Shown one piece after another: positions 27,251-35,491 of a DNA stretch of 64,000 nucleotides. Position numbers and translations under genes: made by a program. The notes under the pieces are model-generated. The model was not told the origin of the DNA. It searched no databases and worked only from the letters and a program-made list of their open reading frames with translations. Source of the DNA: Celeribacter neptunius (GTDB lineage Bacteria; Pseudomonadota; Alphaproteobacteria; Rhodobacterales; Rhodobacteraceae); NCBI RefSeq assembly GCF_900113955.1, contig NZ_FORH01000002.1, positions 186,001-250,000 of the forward strand, in the 5' to 3' direction. The first letter of the stretch is position 1; every line of letters begins with the position of its first letter.

Positions 27251-28132
27251 GTGGAAGAGACGCAAATCAATTTCAAAGACATCGGCGCGCGGCTGAAGGC
27301 CCATCGCCTTGGTCGCAACCTGTCGCCCGAGGATCTGGCCACGCGGCTGAACATTTCCCGCGCCGCCCTGTATCGCGCCGAGAAAGGCGAAATCGCCAAG
27401 ATTGACATGCTGTCCGCGATTGCCGGCGAGCTGCAAGTATCGCTCCCGAGCCTCCTGGGCGTCGGCATCGAATATGTCGACAATGCCCTGAGCTTTTTCG
27501 AGCGCATGCGTCAGATCGAGGAAGATTGCGACCAGATCATCGGCCTGTTCAGCCCGATTTCCTATCTCGTCACCACCGATCAATATGACACGATCCTCAA
27601 GGATGTGCTCGAGGAGGGAGCACAGCCTGACGAGCACGAGGATATCGCAAGAATATTGGAGATCCTGAAACAAAGAAAGCGGAGTTTTGGCCAGCGGCGA
27701 CCGCTGCTCGCCTCGATCATCGCCGACGCGGACATCCGGAAGTTCCTGCGCGAAGGACTTGAAGGCAGCGCCGAACTGACGCCCGAAGTGCACCGGCAGC
27801 GCCGTCAGATGGCGCTCCGCGAAGTGCGCCATATCGTGGAAATGCTGCGCTCTCCCGACATCGGCGTGCAGATCGGCGTCGCGCGCGAACCGATCCCGTC
27901 CACCTCGTTTCAGATCATGCGCCAGGCCGGGCGCTCGATCCTGACCATCAGCCCCTTTCGCCTCGGCCACAACCCGAACACCCGCATCGGCGTGGGCCTG
28001 ATCACCTCTGCGCCCGAAGCTCTGGAGCTGCACGAGGGTATCGCGGAGCGACTCTGGAACACCGCCCTGAAAGGCCGCGAAGCCGCCGACCATGTGGAGG
28101 CGCTCATCGCGCATGAGGGGGTGAAAGCCTGA
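27251..28132 (+). CDS. XRE-type helix-turn-helix transcriptional regulator
   Basis: A 293-residue protein. The N-terminal lambda-Cro-like HTH is clear (IGARLKAHRLGRNLSPEDLATRLNISRAALYRAEKGE, residues about 11-47). The rest is helical with no family I recognise; a C-terminal block around SFQIMRQAGRSILTISPFRLG may be a ligand-binding beta region. I prefer the GTG at 27251: the frame is open to an ATG at 27161, but that would place the operator inside the coding region and adds residues unlike an HTH N-terminus. No strong ribosome site is seen. It lies upstream of, and in line with, the TRAP/dihydroorotate operon. Confidence 0.82.
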   Translation: MEETQINFKDIGARLKAHRLGRNLSPEDLATRLNISRAALYRAEKGEIAKIDMLSAIAGELQVSLPSLLGVGIEYVDNALSFFERMRQIEEDCDQIIGLFSPISYLVTTDQYDTILKDVLEEGAQPDEHEDIARILEILKQRKRSFGQRRPLLASIIADADIRKFLREGLEGSAELTPEVHRQRRQMALREVRHIVEMLRSPDIGVQIGVAREPIPSTSFQIMRQAGRSILTISPFRLGHNPNTRIGVGLITSAPEALELHEGIAERLWNTALKGREAADHVEALIAHEGVKA

Positions 28133-28188
28133 AACATGCGCCCAAAAATGCGGCACAAAAATAAATCAACTGATCAAAACTGAGTTTC

Positions 28189-28204
28189 GTCTCATTTTTT
28201 AGAC
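28189..28204. promoter_or_regulatory. Second XRE-type operator, before the TRAP/pyr operon
   Basis: GTCTCATTTTTTAGAC matches 14 of 16 bases with the core of the inverted repeat upstream of the XRE gene (GTCTCATATTTGAGAC), keeping the GTCT and AGAC ends and their 8-base spacing. It lies 73 bases before the TRAP receptor start, in a promoter-like AT-rich stretch. Confidence 0.65.
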
Positions 28205-28276
28205 TTTGCTATTGACCTCACCGGAGCTTTCGGGAGTCAATGCTGTCATAACAAACCTGACAACCGGGAGCACCTC

Positions 28277-29284
28277 ATGCCTCACCCCCAATCCCTTCTT
28301 TCCGCTGCATTGCTTGCCGGGCTGGCGATGACCAGCCCCGCACTCGCCCAGGACTACGTGGCCCGTATCGGCCATCTCGAAAGCACCCAGCAAAGCCGCC
28401 ACATCCATCTCGAGAAAGTGGCAGAGCTCGTCGCAGAGCGCACCGATGGCGATGTCGAATTCCAGCTCTTTCCGCAGGGCCAGCTCGGCAACCAGCGTCA
28501 GATGAACGAAGGCGTGCAGCTCGGCACGCTCGAGGCCACCGTTGCCCCCGCCGCCTTCCTCGGCGGTTTCAACCCGCTGGTCTCGGTCCTCGACATCCCC
28601 TATCTGATCCCGGAAGACGCCGACAAAGCCGCCGCGCTGCGCGACGGTCCCTTCGGTCAGGCGCTGCTCGACAGTTTCTCCGACAAGGGCATGGTGGCGA
28701 TCGACCTCTGGCCCAATGGCAAGAAACAGTTCACCTCGAACGAACCGCTCGACACGCTTGCCGATTTCGCCGGTCAGAAATTCCGCGTGATGGACAGCTC
28801 GATCCTGATCGAACAGTTCAACGCGCTTGGCGCCTCCGCCATCGCACTGCCGTTCGGCGAGCTTTACACCTCGCTGCAAACCGGCGTTGTGGACGGCGAG
28901 GAAAACCCGCTCGACACGATCAAGGCGATGAAATTCTACGAGGTGCAAAAGAACCTCGTGGTGTCTGACCATGGCGCGATGGAGGATGTGATCCTGTTCA
29001 ACCCGATGTTCTGGAACAGCCTGCCGGAAGACTACCAGACCATCATCAAGGATGCCTTTGCCGAGGTGATCCCGGATCTGACCGCGCACAAGGCCGCCGC
29101 CGTCGACGCCGCGCTTGAGACCATCAAGGAGGCGGGCACCAATGTGCGTGTCGCCGACGAGGCCGAACGCGCCGAATTCCGCGAAAAAATGTTCGGCCCG
29201 GCCTCTGCCGCCTATGTCGCCAAGACCGGCGACGCGGGCCAGGCGCTTCTGGACATCTACACCGAGGCCTACGGCAGCCTCTAA
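28277..29284 (+). CDS. TRAP transporter solute-binding protein (DctP family)
   Basis: A 335-residue periplasmic receptor with a Sec signal (hydrophobic core LLSAALLAGLAM, cleavage after ALA, mature start QDYVARIGH). The DctP core shows AEFQLFPQGQLGNQRQMNEGVQLG-like residues 70-95, QKFRVMDSSILIEQFNALGA and the ligand-binding YTSLQTGVVDGEENPLDTI block near residue 195. GGGAGCACCTC precedes the ATG. It leads an operon with dihydroorotate dehydrogenase-like and carbamoylase genes, so a carboxylated pyrimidine such as orotate or dihydroorotate is the suggested ligand (inference). Confidence 0.94.
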   Translation: MPHPQSLLSAALLAGLAMTSPALAQDYVARIGHLESTQQSRHIHLEKVAELVAERTDGDVEFQLFPQGQLGNQRQMNEGVQLGTLEATVAPAAFLGGFNPLVSVLDIPYLIPEDADKAAALRDGPFGQALLDSFSDKGMVAIDLWPNGKKQFTSNEPLDTLADFAGQKFRVMDSSILIEQFNALGASAIALPFGELYTSLQTGVVDGEENPLDTIKAMKFYEVQKNLVVSDHGAMEDVILFNPMFWNSLPEDYQTIIKDAFAEVIPDLTAHKAAAVDAALETIKEAGTNVRVADEAERAEFREKMFGPASAAYVAKTGDAGQALLDIYTEAYGSL

Positions 29285-29290
29285 ATCCCT

Positions 29291-29319
29291 GAGGGACCCG
29301 GGTTCATCCCGGGCCCCTC
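29291..29319 (+). terminator. Stem-loop after TRAP receptor gene
   Basis: GAGGGACCCGGG (29291-29302) and CCCGGGCCCCTC (29308-29319) pair at 11 of 12 positions around a 5-base loop, 6 bases after the receptor stop and before the small permease. Likely stabilises the receptor message or attenuates read-through. Confidence 0.65.
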
Positions 29320-29383
29320 GCGCCCCGCCCCGGCCCTGTCCGACCGCGGTGCCTCTCCTTCCACGGTGATCGAAAGCCCTCTC

Positions 29384-29875
29384 ATGAAAGCTCTCAATCT
29401 GCTCCGTACGGTCGAAAGAACCGTGCTCATCGCGCTATTTCTCTTCATGGTGTTTCTCTACACCGGCTCGGTGGTGACCCGCGAAATCGGCGGCACCTTT
29501 GCCAGCCGCTTTGCCTGGATCGAGGAAGCGGTGCGGATCATGAACCTGTTTCTGGTGTTTCTGGCCCTCGGGCTGGCGCTGGAACGCGGCAAACATGTGG
29601 GCATCACCAACCTGCGCGACAGGCTTCCGGCTCCGATCATCTCCCTGTTGTTGAAGATCATCGATCTGGTCGGCCTCGGCATGAGCCTCTACGTGGCCTG
29701 GCTGGCGCTCGATCTGGTGCAATTCGTGCTCAAAACCGGCCAGAAATCCCCGACCCTGGGCGTGCCCATGGGCTATATCTACCTCGCTCCCGTCGCCGGT
29801 TTCGCCCTCCTGGGCCTGCGCTACGGGCTGAGCCTTCTCGGCCTCATCGACCGCTATCAGGAGGCCTCCGAATGA
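29384..29875 (+). CDS. TRAP transporter small permease (DctQ)
   Basis: A 163-residue four-helix protein. TM1 is VLIALFLFMVFLYTGSVVTREI, the conserved amphipathic motif FAWIEEAVRIMNLFLVFLALGLALERGKHVGI (abridged) follows, and the last two helices end near residue 150. The ATG at 29384 is chosen over an in-frame GTG at 29366; either leaves the first helix intact. It overlaps the DctM gene by ATGA. Confidence 0.9.
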   Translation: MKALNLLRTVERTVLIALFLFMVFLYTGSVVTREIGGTFASRFAWIEEAVRIMNLFLVFLALGLALERGKHVGITNLRDRLPAPIISLLLKIIDLVGLGMSLYVAWLALDLVQFVLKTGQKSPTLGVPMGYIYLAPVAGFALLGLRYGLSLLGLIDRYQEASE

Positions 29876-31155
29876 TCTTTGCCCTCATCCTCCTTCTGGC
29901 CGTCCTGCTTCTGGTGGCAGGCTTTGAAATGCTCCTCGTGCTGAGCATTCCGGCACTCGCTTACAAGGAAGCCTTCTACGCCCGCCTGCCCGACGCCGCC
30001 GTGGTGCAAAAAATCGTCGGCGGCATCGATCACTCGACGCTTCTGGCGATCCCGTTCTTCATCTTCGCGGCCAATCTCATGGGCTCGGGCCAGATCGCGC
30101 GCCAGCTCATCTCCGTCGTCAAGGCGCTCGTCGGCCACACCAAGGGCGGCATGGGCCATGTCGTCGTCGGCGGTTCCATGGCGTTCGGCGCGGTCTCCGG
30201 CTCGGCGCCGGCCACCGTGGCCGCGATGGGCCGCATGGTCTATCCGGAGCTGCGCAAGGCCGGATATTCCGACCGGTTCAGCCTCGGACTTCTGGTCTCC
30301 TCCGCCGAAACCGCGCTTTTGATCCCGCCGTCGATCACCCTGATCGTCTATGGCTGGATCACCGGCACCTCGATCTCGAAACTCTTCGCGGGCGGGCTGG
30401 CCGTCGGCATCGTCCTCGGCCTCGCCTTTTCCGTCTATGTCCGCATTCAGGCGGCCCGCGATGGTGTCAGCCATGATGCGCGCCTGCCCTGGTCCGCGCG
30501 GTTCAAGGCGATCTGGGAGGCGAAATGGGCCTTGGGCATGCCGGTGATCATCCTCGGAGGCATCTATTCCGGCATCATCACCCCCACGGAGGCCGCCGCC
30601 GTCAGCGTGGTCTATGCCATCCTTGTCGAGATGTTCGTGTTCCGCGCGCTCGATCTCAAAGGCCTCGCCAAGATCACCGAGGACAGCGCGGTGAACACCT
30701 CGATCATCTTTGTCCTGCTGGCGATGGGCGGGTTGATTTCCTTCTTCGTCACGCTGGCGCAGGTGCCGAATGAGATCATCGGCTTTCTCGAGGCCACAGG
30801 GGCCGGCAAGATCACCTTCCTGATCGCAGTCAACCTGTTGTTCTTCGTCGCGGGCATGTTCATCGATCCGAACTCGACGCTTCTGGTGCTGGTGCCGCCG
30901 CTCTACCCTGTGGCGATGAGCTTTGGCATCGACCCGGTGCATTTCGGCATGCTGGTGACATTGAACGTCAGCCTCGGGATGATCACACCGCCCTTCGGGC
31001 TCGACATTTTCGTCGCCTCCTCGACGCTCAACAAACCGGTGGCGGATATCATCCGCGGCGTCTGGCCCTTCGTGCTGGTGAACCTGATCGTGTTGTTGCT
31101 GATCACCTATATTCCGCAAATCTCCCTCTTCATTCCCAAGCTGATCTACGGCTGA
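29872..31155 (+). CDS. TRAP transporter large permease (DctM)
   Basis: A 427-residue membrane protein with about 12 helices. Family motifs include GGSMAFGAVSGSAPATVAAMGRMVYPELRKAGY (abridged, about residues 100-130), SAETALLIPPSITLIVYG and LNVSLGMITPPFGLDIF near the end. This is the short DctM subgroup, unlike the longer one at 14566. It carries the Na+-dependent substrate step. Its stop is 14 bases before the PyrK-like gene. Confidence 0.95.
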   Translation: MIFALILLLAVLLLVAGFEMLLVLSIPALAYKEAFYARLPDAAVVQKIVGGIDHSTLLAIPFFIFAANLMGSGQIARQLISVVKALVGHTKGGMGHVVVGGSMAFGAVSGSAPATVAAMGRMVYPELRKAGYSDRFSLGLLVSSAETALLIPPSITLIVYGWITGTSISKLFAGGLAVGIVLGLAFSVYVRIQAARDGVSHDARLPWSARFKAIWEAKWALGMPVIILGGIYSGIITPTEAAAVSVVYAILVEMFVFRALDLKGLAKITEDSAVNTSIIFVLLAMGGLISFFVTLAQVPNEIIGFLEATGAGKITFLIAVNLLFFVAGMFIDPNSTLLVLVPPLYPVAMSFGIDPVHFGMLVTLNVSLGMITPPFGLDIFVASSTLNKPVADIIRGVWPFVLVNLIVLLLITYIPQISLFIPKLIYG

Positions 31156-31169
31156 GAAAAGGCAGACCA

Positions 31170-32012
31170 ATGACCCACATTCCGACCACCGTGTCCGTCC
31201 CTGTTCCGCAGGGGCTGCGGCCCCGCTGTTCCGAAGCCACCTGTCGCGTGGTCTCGAACACCCCGGTGAATGGCGAATATCGCCTGCTCACGCTCGACGC
31301 CCCCGAAGCCATTCTCGACTGCCAGCCCGGTCAGTTCTTTCAACTGCTCTGTCCGGCACCCGAGGGGGAAAGCCCGTTCCTGCGCCGTCCGATGAGCATC
31401 TACGGCTATGACAAAGCCGCAGGCCGGCTGGAGTTTCTCTACAAGATCGCGGGGGCCGGCACGCGCGGCCTTGCCACGCTCACGCCCGGCGACGCCTTCA
31501 ACGTGCTCGGCCCGCTGGGGCATGGGTTTTCCATGCCGGACGTTTGGCAGAACCTCCTGCTGGTGGCGCGCGGCGTCGGGCTTGCCACCCTCGCCCCTCT
31601 GGCGCGCATGGCGCAGGACAAGGGCCGCAAGCTGACCGCGATCTGTTCCGCACGCCGCCCCGATCTGGCGATGTCTACCGCCCTGTTCGAAAGCTACGGC
31701 GCCGAGGTGATCGTGGTGCATGACGAGGACGGCAGCTCCACCCCCGAGGCGCTGCGCCCGCTGATCGAAGCGCGCATCGCCCGTGGAGACGTGGACGCCT
31801 TCTACACCTGCGGCTCCTCAAGGCTTCTGCGCCTGTTGCAGGAGCTTGGCGAGATCCACGGCATCCCCGGCGAGATCGCCATGGAACAGCAAATGGCCTG
31901 TGGCCTCGGCATGTGTCAGGCCTGTGTGCGCAGCTTCCGGGTCGGCGAGCGGATCATTCAGCGCCGGGTCTGCCGCGAAGGGCCGGTGTTCGCCATTTCG
32001 GAGGCCATGTAA
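31170..32012 (+). CDS. Dihydroorotate dehydrogenase electron-transfer subunit-like protein (PyrK family)
   Basis: A 280-residue FAD/[2Fe-2S] reductase subunit. The FAD-binding segment FLRRPMSIYG is near residue 72, the NAD-binding half starts at LLLVARGVGLATLAPLARMA, and four C-terminal cysteines (Cys244, 249, 252, 268) have PyrK spacing. PyrK lets class 1B dihydroorotate dehydrogenase use NAD(H), so the enzyme can run toward orotate or, with NADH, toward dihydroorotate. It overlaps the PyrD-like gene by one base. I avoid a firm gene name because the operon looks catabolic or salvage rather than biosynthetic. Confidence 0.85.
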   Translation: MTHIPTTVSVPVPQGLRPRCSEATCRVVSNTPVNGEYRLLTLDAPEAILDCQPGQFFQLLCPAPEGESPFLRRPMSIYGYDKAAGRLEFLYKIAGAGTRGLATLTPGDAFNVLGPLGHGFSMPDVWQNLLLVARGVGLATLAPLARMAQDKGRKLTAICSARRPDLAMSTALFESYGAEVIVVHDEDGSSTPEALRPLIEARIARGDVDAFYTCGSSRLLRLLQELGEIHGIPGEIAMEQQMACGLGMCQACVRSFRVGERIIQRRVCREGPVFAISEAM

Positions 32013-32950
32013 TGAAAGATCTGTTCTCTCCCGACCTGAGCGCCCGGATCGGATCGCTGACGCTGCAAAACCCGATCATGCCCGCCTCCGGCACGTTTTC
32101 CGAGGACCTTGCCGATGTCTTTGACCTCGATGTTCTGGGCGCGCATGTGCTCAAGACCATCATGCACGGCACCCGCGCGGGCAATCCGACGCCGCGGGTC
32201 TGTGACATGCAATCGGGCATGATCAACGCCATCGGCATCCCGTCCAAGGGCATCGACTATTTCCGCGACGACATGCTGCCCTATTGGGCCGGGTTCAGAT
32301 CCCCGCTCGTGGTGTCGATCTCGGCGCATTCCATGGATGAATTCGCAAGGCTGTGTTCCGAGGTCAGCCTGCCCGGCGTCACCGCGATCGAGGCGAATAT
32401 CTCCTGCCCCAACATCGAGGCCGACGGCAACGCCTTTGCCATGCGCCCCGATACCACCCATGAGGTCGTGACGCGGCTGCGCGCGGAGACCGATCTGCCG
32501 CTCTGGGCCAAGCTGACGCCCAACACCGGCACCCCGGTCGAGGTGGCCCAGGCCGCCGAAGCCGCAGGCGCCGACGCTCTGGTCACCGCCAACACCATGC
32601 TCGGCATGTCGATCGACATCGACAGCCGCCGCCCGCGTCTCGGCAATGTCATGGGCGGCATGTCCGGCCCGGCGATCAAACCCATCGCGCTCCGCATGAC
32701 CTACCAATGCGCCCGGGCCTGCAACATTCCGGTGATCGGCTGCGGCGGCATCTCGACCCTCTCCGATGTGCTCGAATTCCTCATCGCCGGCGCACGCGCG
32801 GTGCAGATCGGCACCGCGACCTTCCAGTCGCCCACCGTCATGGCACGTCTCATCACCGAGCTGCAGGGCTGGATGGTGGCACGCGGCATCGCCTCGCTCG
32901 ACGAGATCATCGGCAGCATCGAGGCGCCCGAGGCCGGGGTGTTCGAATGA
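32012..32950 (+). CDS. Dihydroorotate dehydrogenase catalytic subunit-like protein (class 1B)
   Basis: A 312-residue FMN-dependent TIM-barrel enzyme. Landmarks: NPIMPASGTFSED at residues 20-32, the catalytic cysteine Cys132 in EANISCPNIE (class 1 enzymes use Cys, class 2 Ser), the NTM-x-G-x-x-x-D region in VTANTMLGMSIDID, and the FMN phosphate sites GCGGISTLSD and AGARAVQIGTA near the end. It pairs with the upstream PyrK-like subunit. The start ATG shares a base with the previous TAA. Converts dihydroorotate and orotate, or a related dihydropyrimidine; the latter is not excluded since dihydropyrimidine dehydrogenases share this fold. Confidence 0.86.
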   Translation: MKDLFSPDLSARIGSLTLQNPIMPASGTFSEDLADVFDLDVLGAHVLKTIMHGTRAGNPTPRVCDMQSGMINAIGIPSKGIDYFRDDMLPYWAGFRSPLVVSISAHSMDEFARLCSEVSLPGVTAIEANISCPNIEADGNAFAMRPDTTHEVVTRLRAETDLPLWAKLTPNTGTPVEVAQAAEAAGADALVTANTMLGMSIDIDSRRPRLGNVMGGMSGPAIKPIALRMTYQCARACNIPVIGCGGISTLSDVLEFLIAGARAVQIGTATFQSPTVMARLITELQGWMVARGIASLDEIIGSIEAPEAGVFE

Positions 32951-34212
32951 AACATCATCGCACAGAGGAACTCTCCGTCCTCGCGGCTGAGATATTCGAG
33001 GACATTCGCGCTCTGTCCCGCGACACGGCGGGCGTCAGCCGTCCGGCCTTTTCCGAGACCGAGAGCGAAACGCTGGACTATCTCGCCGCCCGCGCCCGGG
33101 CGGAAGGCTTGTGCGTTACAGAAGATGCGGGACACAACCTTTTGTTTTCTCTTCCGGAACACGAGGAGGCCGGCAGGTTCTCCGTCATCGGCAGCCACGT
33201 AGACAGCGTCCCCATGGGCGGGAATTACGACGGGCTCGCGGGTGTGATCGCCGGGCTGATCGTGCTGATCGCCGCCCGCCGCGGGCAGCGCAGCCTCTCT
33301 CGCCCGGTCAAGGTTCTGGCCATGCGCGGCGAGGAAAGCGCCTGGTTCGGGGCCTGTTACATCGGTTCGAAAATGCTCACCGGCACCCTGCCCGAGGGCG
33401 AATTCAACGCCGCGCACAAGGGCGACGGTCGCCCCCTGAGCGCACATCTCGAAGACCTCGGCATCGACACCGCACCGGTCAAGGCGCATCGGCCGCTCTG
33501 CGATCTGAACCGGATCGACGCCTATCTCGAACTGCATATCGAACAGGGGCCGCTTCTGGTCGAACGCAACATCCCCGCCGCTGTGGTCACCGGCATTCGC
33601 GGCAATTTCCGCTACCGCGACGCGCGCTGTATCGGCCAGGCCGGGCATTCGGGCGCGGTGCCGCGCGCCTATCGCCACGACCCGGTTCTGGCCTTTGCCG
33701 AGCTGATGCACCGGCTCGACGGCACCTGGCGGCATCTGCTCAACACCGGACAGGATCTCGTCTTGACCTCGGGCGTGGTCGGCACCGATCCGACCCGGCA
33801 CGCCATCGCCCGCATCCCCGACGAGATCGCCTTTTCCCTCGACATCCGCTCGCAGGACGCCGCCACGCTCGACCGGATGCGCAGCTATCTCAAGAGCGAG
33901 ATGGAGGATATCGCCCGCAGCCGTGGTGTGCGTTTCACCCTCGGCGCCGAGGTCGCCGTGGCCCCGGCGCTCATGGACCCGACACTGGTCAAAGCGCTGG
34001 AAGAGGCCATGGCAAATGTCACCGGAGAGGCCTTTTCCATGGCTTCGGGCGGCGGTCACGACGCGGCGGTGTTCGCGCAGGCGGGCGTGCCCTCGGGCAT
34101 GGTCTTCGTGCGCAACCGCAACGGCTCGCACAATCCCGACGAGGCGATGGAGATCGCCGATTTCATGGTGGGCGTCGATATTCTTTCCAACTACATGGAG
34201 GCGGCATCATGA
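32947..34212 (+). CDS. M20 family N-carbamoyl-L-amino acid hydrolase / ureidosuccinase-like
   Basis: A 421-residue Zn-dependent amidase of the hydantoinase/carbamoylase family. Metal and substrate motifs: GSHVDSVPMGGNYDG (about residues 84-98), GEESAWFG (about 132-139), LHIEQGP (about 198-204) and RNGSHNPDE near the end; the lid domain has GQAGHSGAVP. Relatives cleave N-carbamoyl amino acids, beta-ureidopropionate or allantoate. Next to dihydroorotate dehydrogenase-like genes, N-carbamoyl-L-aspartate is the attractive substrate, giving aspartate, CO2 and ammonia. ATGA overlaps tie it to both neighbours. Confidence 0.88.
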   Translation: MKHHRTEELSVLAAEIFEDIRALSRDTAGVSRPAFSETESETLDYLAARARAEGLCVTEDAGHNLLFSLPEHEEAGRFSVIGSHVDSVPMGGNYDGLAGVIAGLIVLIAARRGQRSLSRPVKVLAMRGEESAWFGACYIGSKMLTGTLPEGEFNAAHKGDGRPLSAHLEDLGIDTAPVKAHRPLCDLNRIDAYLELHIEQGPLLVERNIPAAVVTGIRGNFRYRDARCIGQAGHSGAVPRAYRHDPVLAFAELMHRLDGTWRHLLNTGQDLVLTSGVVGTDPTRHAIARIPDEIAFSLDIRSQDAATLDRMRSYLKSEMEDIARSRGVRFTLGAEVAVAPALMDPTLVKALEEAMANVTGEAFSMASGGGHDAAVFAQAGVPSGMVFVRNRNGSHNPDEAMEIADFMVGVDILSNYMEAAS

Positions 34213-34955
34213 AGGACCCTCGCGCCATGCCCAAGACTCTCCCCCAGCCCCTCTCCCAGACCATGCCCCTCAGCCCCGAGACCCGGGCCGATTTCGCCCG
34301 CCGCACCGCGCTGGCGCTGCTCGACATCCGGGCCGTGGAAGTGGCCGGTGCCCGACCGTTCATCCTGTCCTCGGGGATCGCCAGCCCGGTCTATATCAAC
34401 GTGCGCAAGGTGATTTCCGTCCCCGCCCTGCGCGAGAAACTCATGAGCTTTGCCACAGAGGTGATCGACGCCGAGATCGGCCGCACCAATATCGACGCCA
34501 TCGCCGGTGCCGAAACCGCCGGCATCCCCTTTGCCGCCTGGATCGCCGCCCTGACCGGCCTGCCGATGCACTATGTGCGCAAGCGCGCGCAGGGCTTTGG
34601 ACCAGAGGCGCATATCGAAGGCATATGGGAGCCGGGCCAACGCGTCCTTCTGGTCGAGGACCTGACCACCGACGGCGCCTCGAAACTGCGGTTCTGCGAG
34701 GCGCTGCGGGCGGCGGGGCTCGCGGTGCAGGACGTGTTCATGCTGTTCCAGTATGACATCTTTCCCGAGACCCGGGTGGCGATGTCGGAGGCCGGCATCC
34801 GCCTGCATGCGCTGGCCACCTGGCAAGATATTCTCGACGTGGCCCGCGCGCATGACCGGTTCACCCCGCAACAGCGTGATATGATCGCCGACTTCCTCGA
34901 CAACCCGCTCGACTGGTCCGCCGCCCATGGTGGCGCACGCAGCCTGACGTTTTAA
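34209..34955 (+). CDS. pyrE: Orotate phosphoribosyltransferase
   Basis: A 248-residue phosphoribosyltransferase joining orotate and PRPP to make OMP. Motifs: FILSSGIASPVYINVRK (abridged; orotate site, about residues 51-67), HYVRKRAQGFG (about 121-131), and the PRPP loop VLLVEDLTTDGAS (146-158). The family usually has TTGGS at the loop; TDGAS is an acceptable variant. A 20-residue N-terminal extension precedes the family start. It overlaps the carbamoylase stop. Within this operon it would salvage imported or locally formed orotate into UMP synthesis; a second biosynthetic pyrE elsewhere is possible. Confidence 0.9.
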   Translation: MKDPRAMPKTLPQPLSQTMPLSPETRADFARRTALALLDIRAVEVAGARPFILSSGIASPVYINVRKVISVPALREKLMSFATEVIDAEIGRTNIDAIAGAETAGIPFAAWIAALTGLPMHYVRKRAQGFGPEAHIEGIWEPGQRVLLVEDLTTDGASKLRFCEALRAAGLAVQDVFMLFQYDIFPETRVAMSEAGIRLHALATWQDILDVARAHDRFTPQQRDMIADFLDNPLDWSAAHGGARSLTF

Positions 34956-34981
34956 TCCCCCGATGTTTTAAGGAGACACCG

Positions 34982-35299
34982 ATGTTCACCTTCCTTCTCG
35001 ATCTGATCACCGAAAAAGGCCGCGGCATTCACGCCTATTCGGCGGCGGCCAAAGCCGCATTCGAACGCGCCCTGACAGAGCCCGAACATGCCGCCGCCTT
35101 CTATTTCCTCGCCACCAGCGCCGAGAATTTCGTTGACCTGCACGAACGCCAGCCGCTCTCGAGCGAGGCGCTCGAACGGAACTTCAACGCTTTTCAGGCC
35201 GACATCCAGGCCCTTGAAAAAGTGGCGCAAGACAGCCCCGAAAAGCGGCTGTCCGTGCTCAACACGATGGTGAAAACCAGAATCGCGCAGAGCCGCTGA
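34982..35299 (+). CDS. Small conserved-looking protein of unknown function
   Basis: A 105-residue, mostly helical soluble protein beginning MFTFLLDLITEKGRGIHAYS, with no signal peptide and one clear amphipathic C-terminal helix (FNAFQADIQALEKVAQ). I recognise no family. AAGGAG 6 bases upstream of the ATG and its place 26 bases after pyrE show it is a true operon member. It may be a pathway accessory or assembly factor. It has no cysteines, so iron-sulfur binding is unlikely. Confidence 0.75.
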   Translation: MFTFLLDLITEKGRGIHAYSAAAKAAFERALTEPEHAAAFYFLATSAENFVDLHERQPLSSEALERNFNAFQADIQALEKVAQDSPEKRLSVLNTMVKTRIAQSR

Positions 35300-35348
35300 A
35301 CCTGCCCGCCAACATGCCAACCTGACGGACGGCCTGGCGGCCCGGCAC

Positions 35349-35375
35349 GAGAGGGCGAGCTGTATCCGCCCTCTC
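35349..35375 (+). terminator. Stem-loop ending the TRAP/pyr operon
   Basis: GAGAGGGCG (35349-35357) and CGCCCTCTC (35367-35375) form a perfect 9-base stem with a 9-base loop, 50 bases after the last gene of the operon and before the metal-sensor gene. No T-tract. Confidence 0.55.
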
Positions 35376-35467
35376 CCCTGAACACCGGAACGGGCGCCGG
35401 GCGGGGACCGAGACCGGGCGCAGACAATGGGTCGATACCGGTTGCGACCTCGCATCTTGCCACATCC

Positions 35468-35479
35468 TCCCCCGGGGGA
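35468..35479. promoter_or_regulatory. GC-tract palindrome, candidate CsoR/RcnR-type operator
   Basis: TCCCCCGGGGGA is a perfect 12-bp palindrome 12 bases before the metal-sensor start. RcnR/CsoR/DmeR regulators recognise runs of G/C of this kind flanked by A/T, so it fits autoregulation of the sensor-exporter pair. Confidence 0.6.
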
Positions 35480-35491
35480 TAGTGATGAGCC

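Noticed and set aside
31170-34955. Reading the pyrK-pyrD-pyrE genes as a standard pyrimidine biosynthesis operon
   Set aside because: No pyrB, pyrC or pyrF is present, and the genes are coupled to a TRAP transporter and a carbamoylase under a local regulator, which points to uptake and salvage or breakdown.
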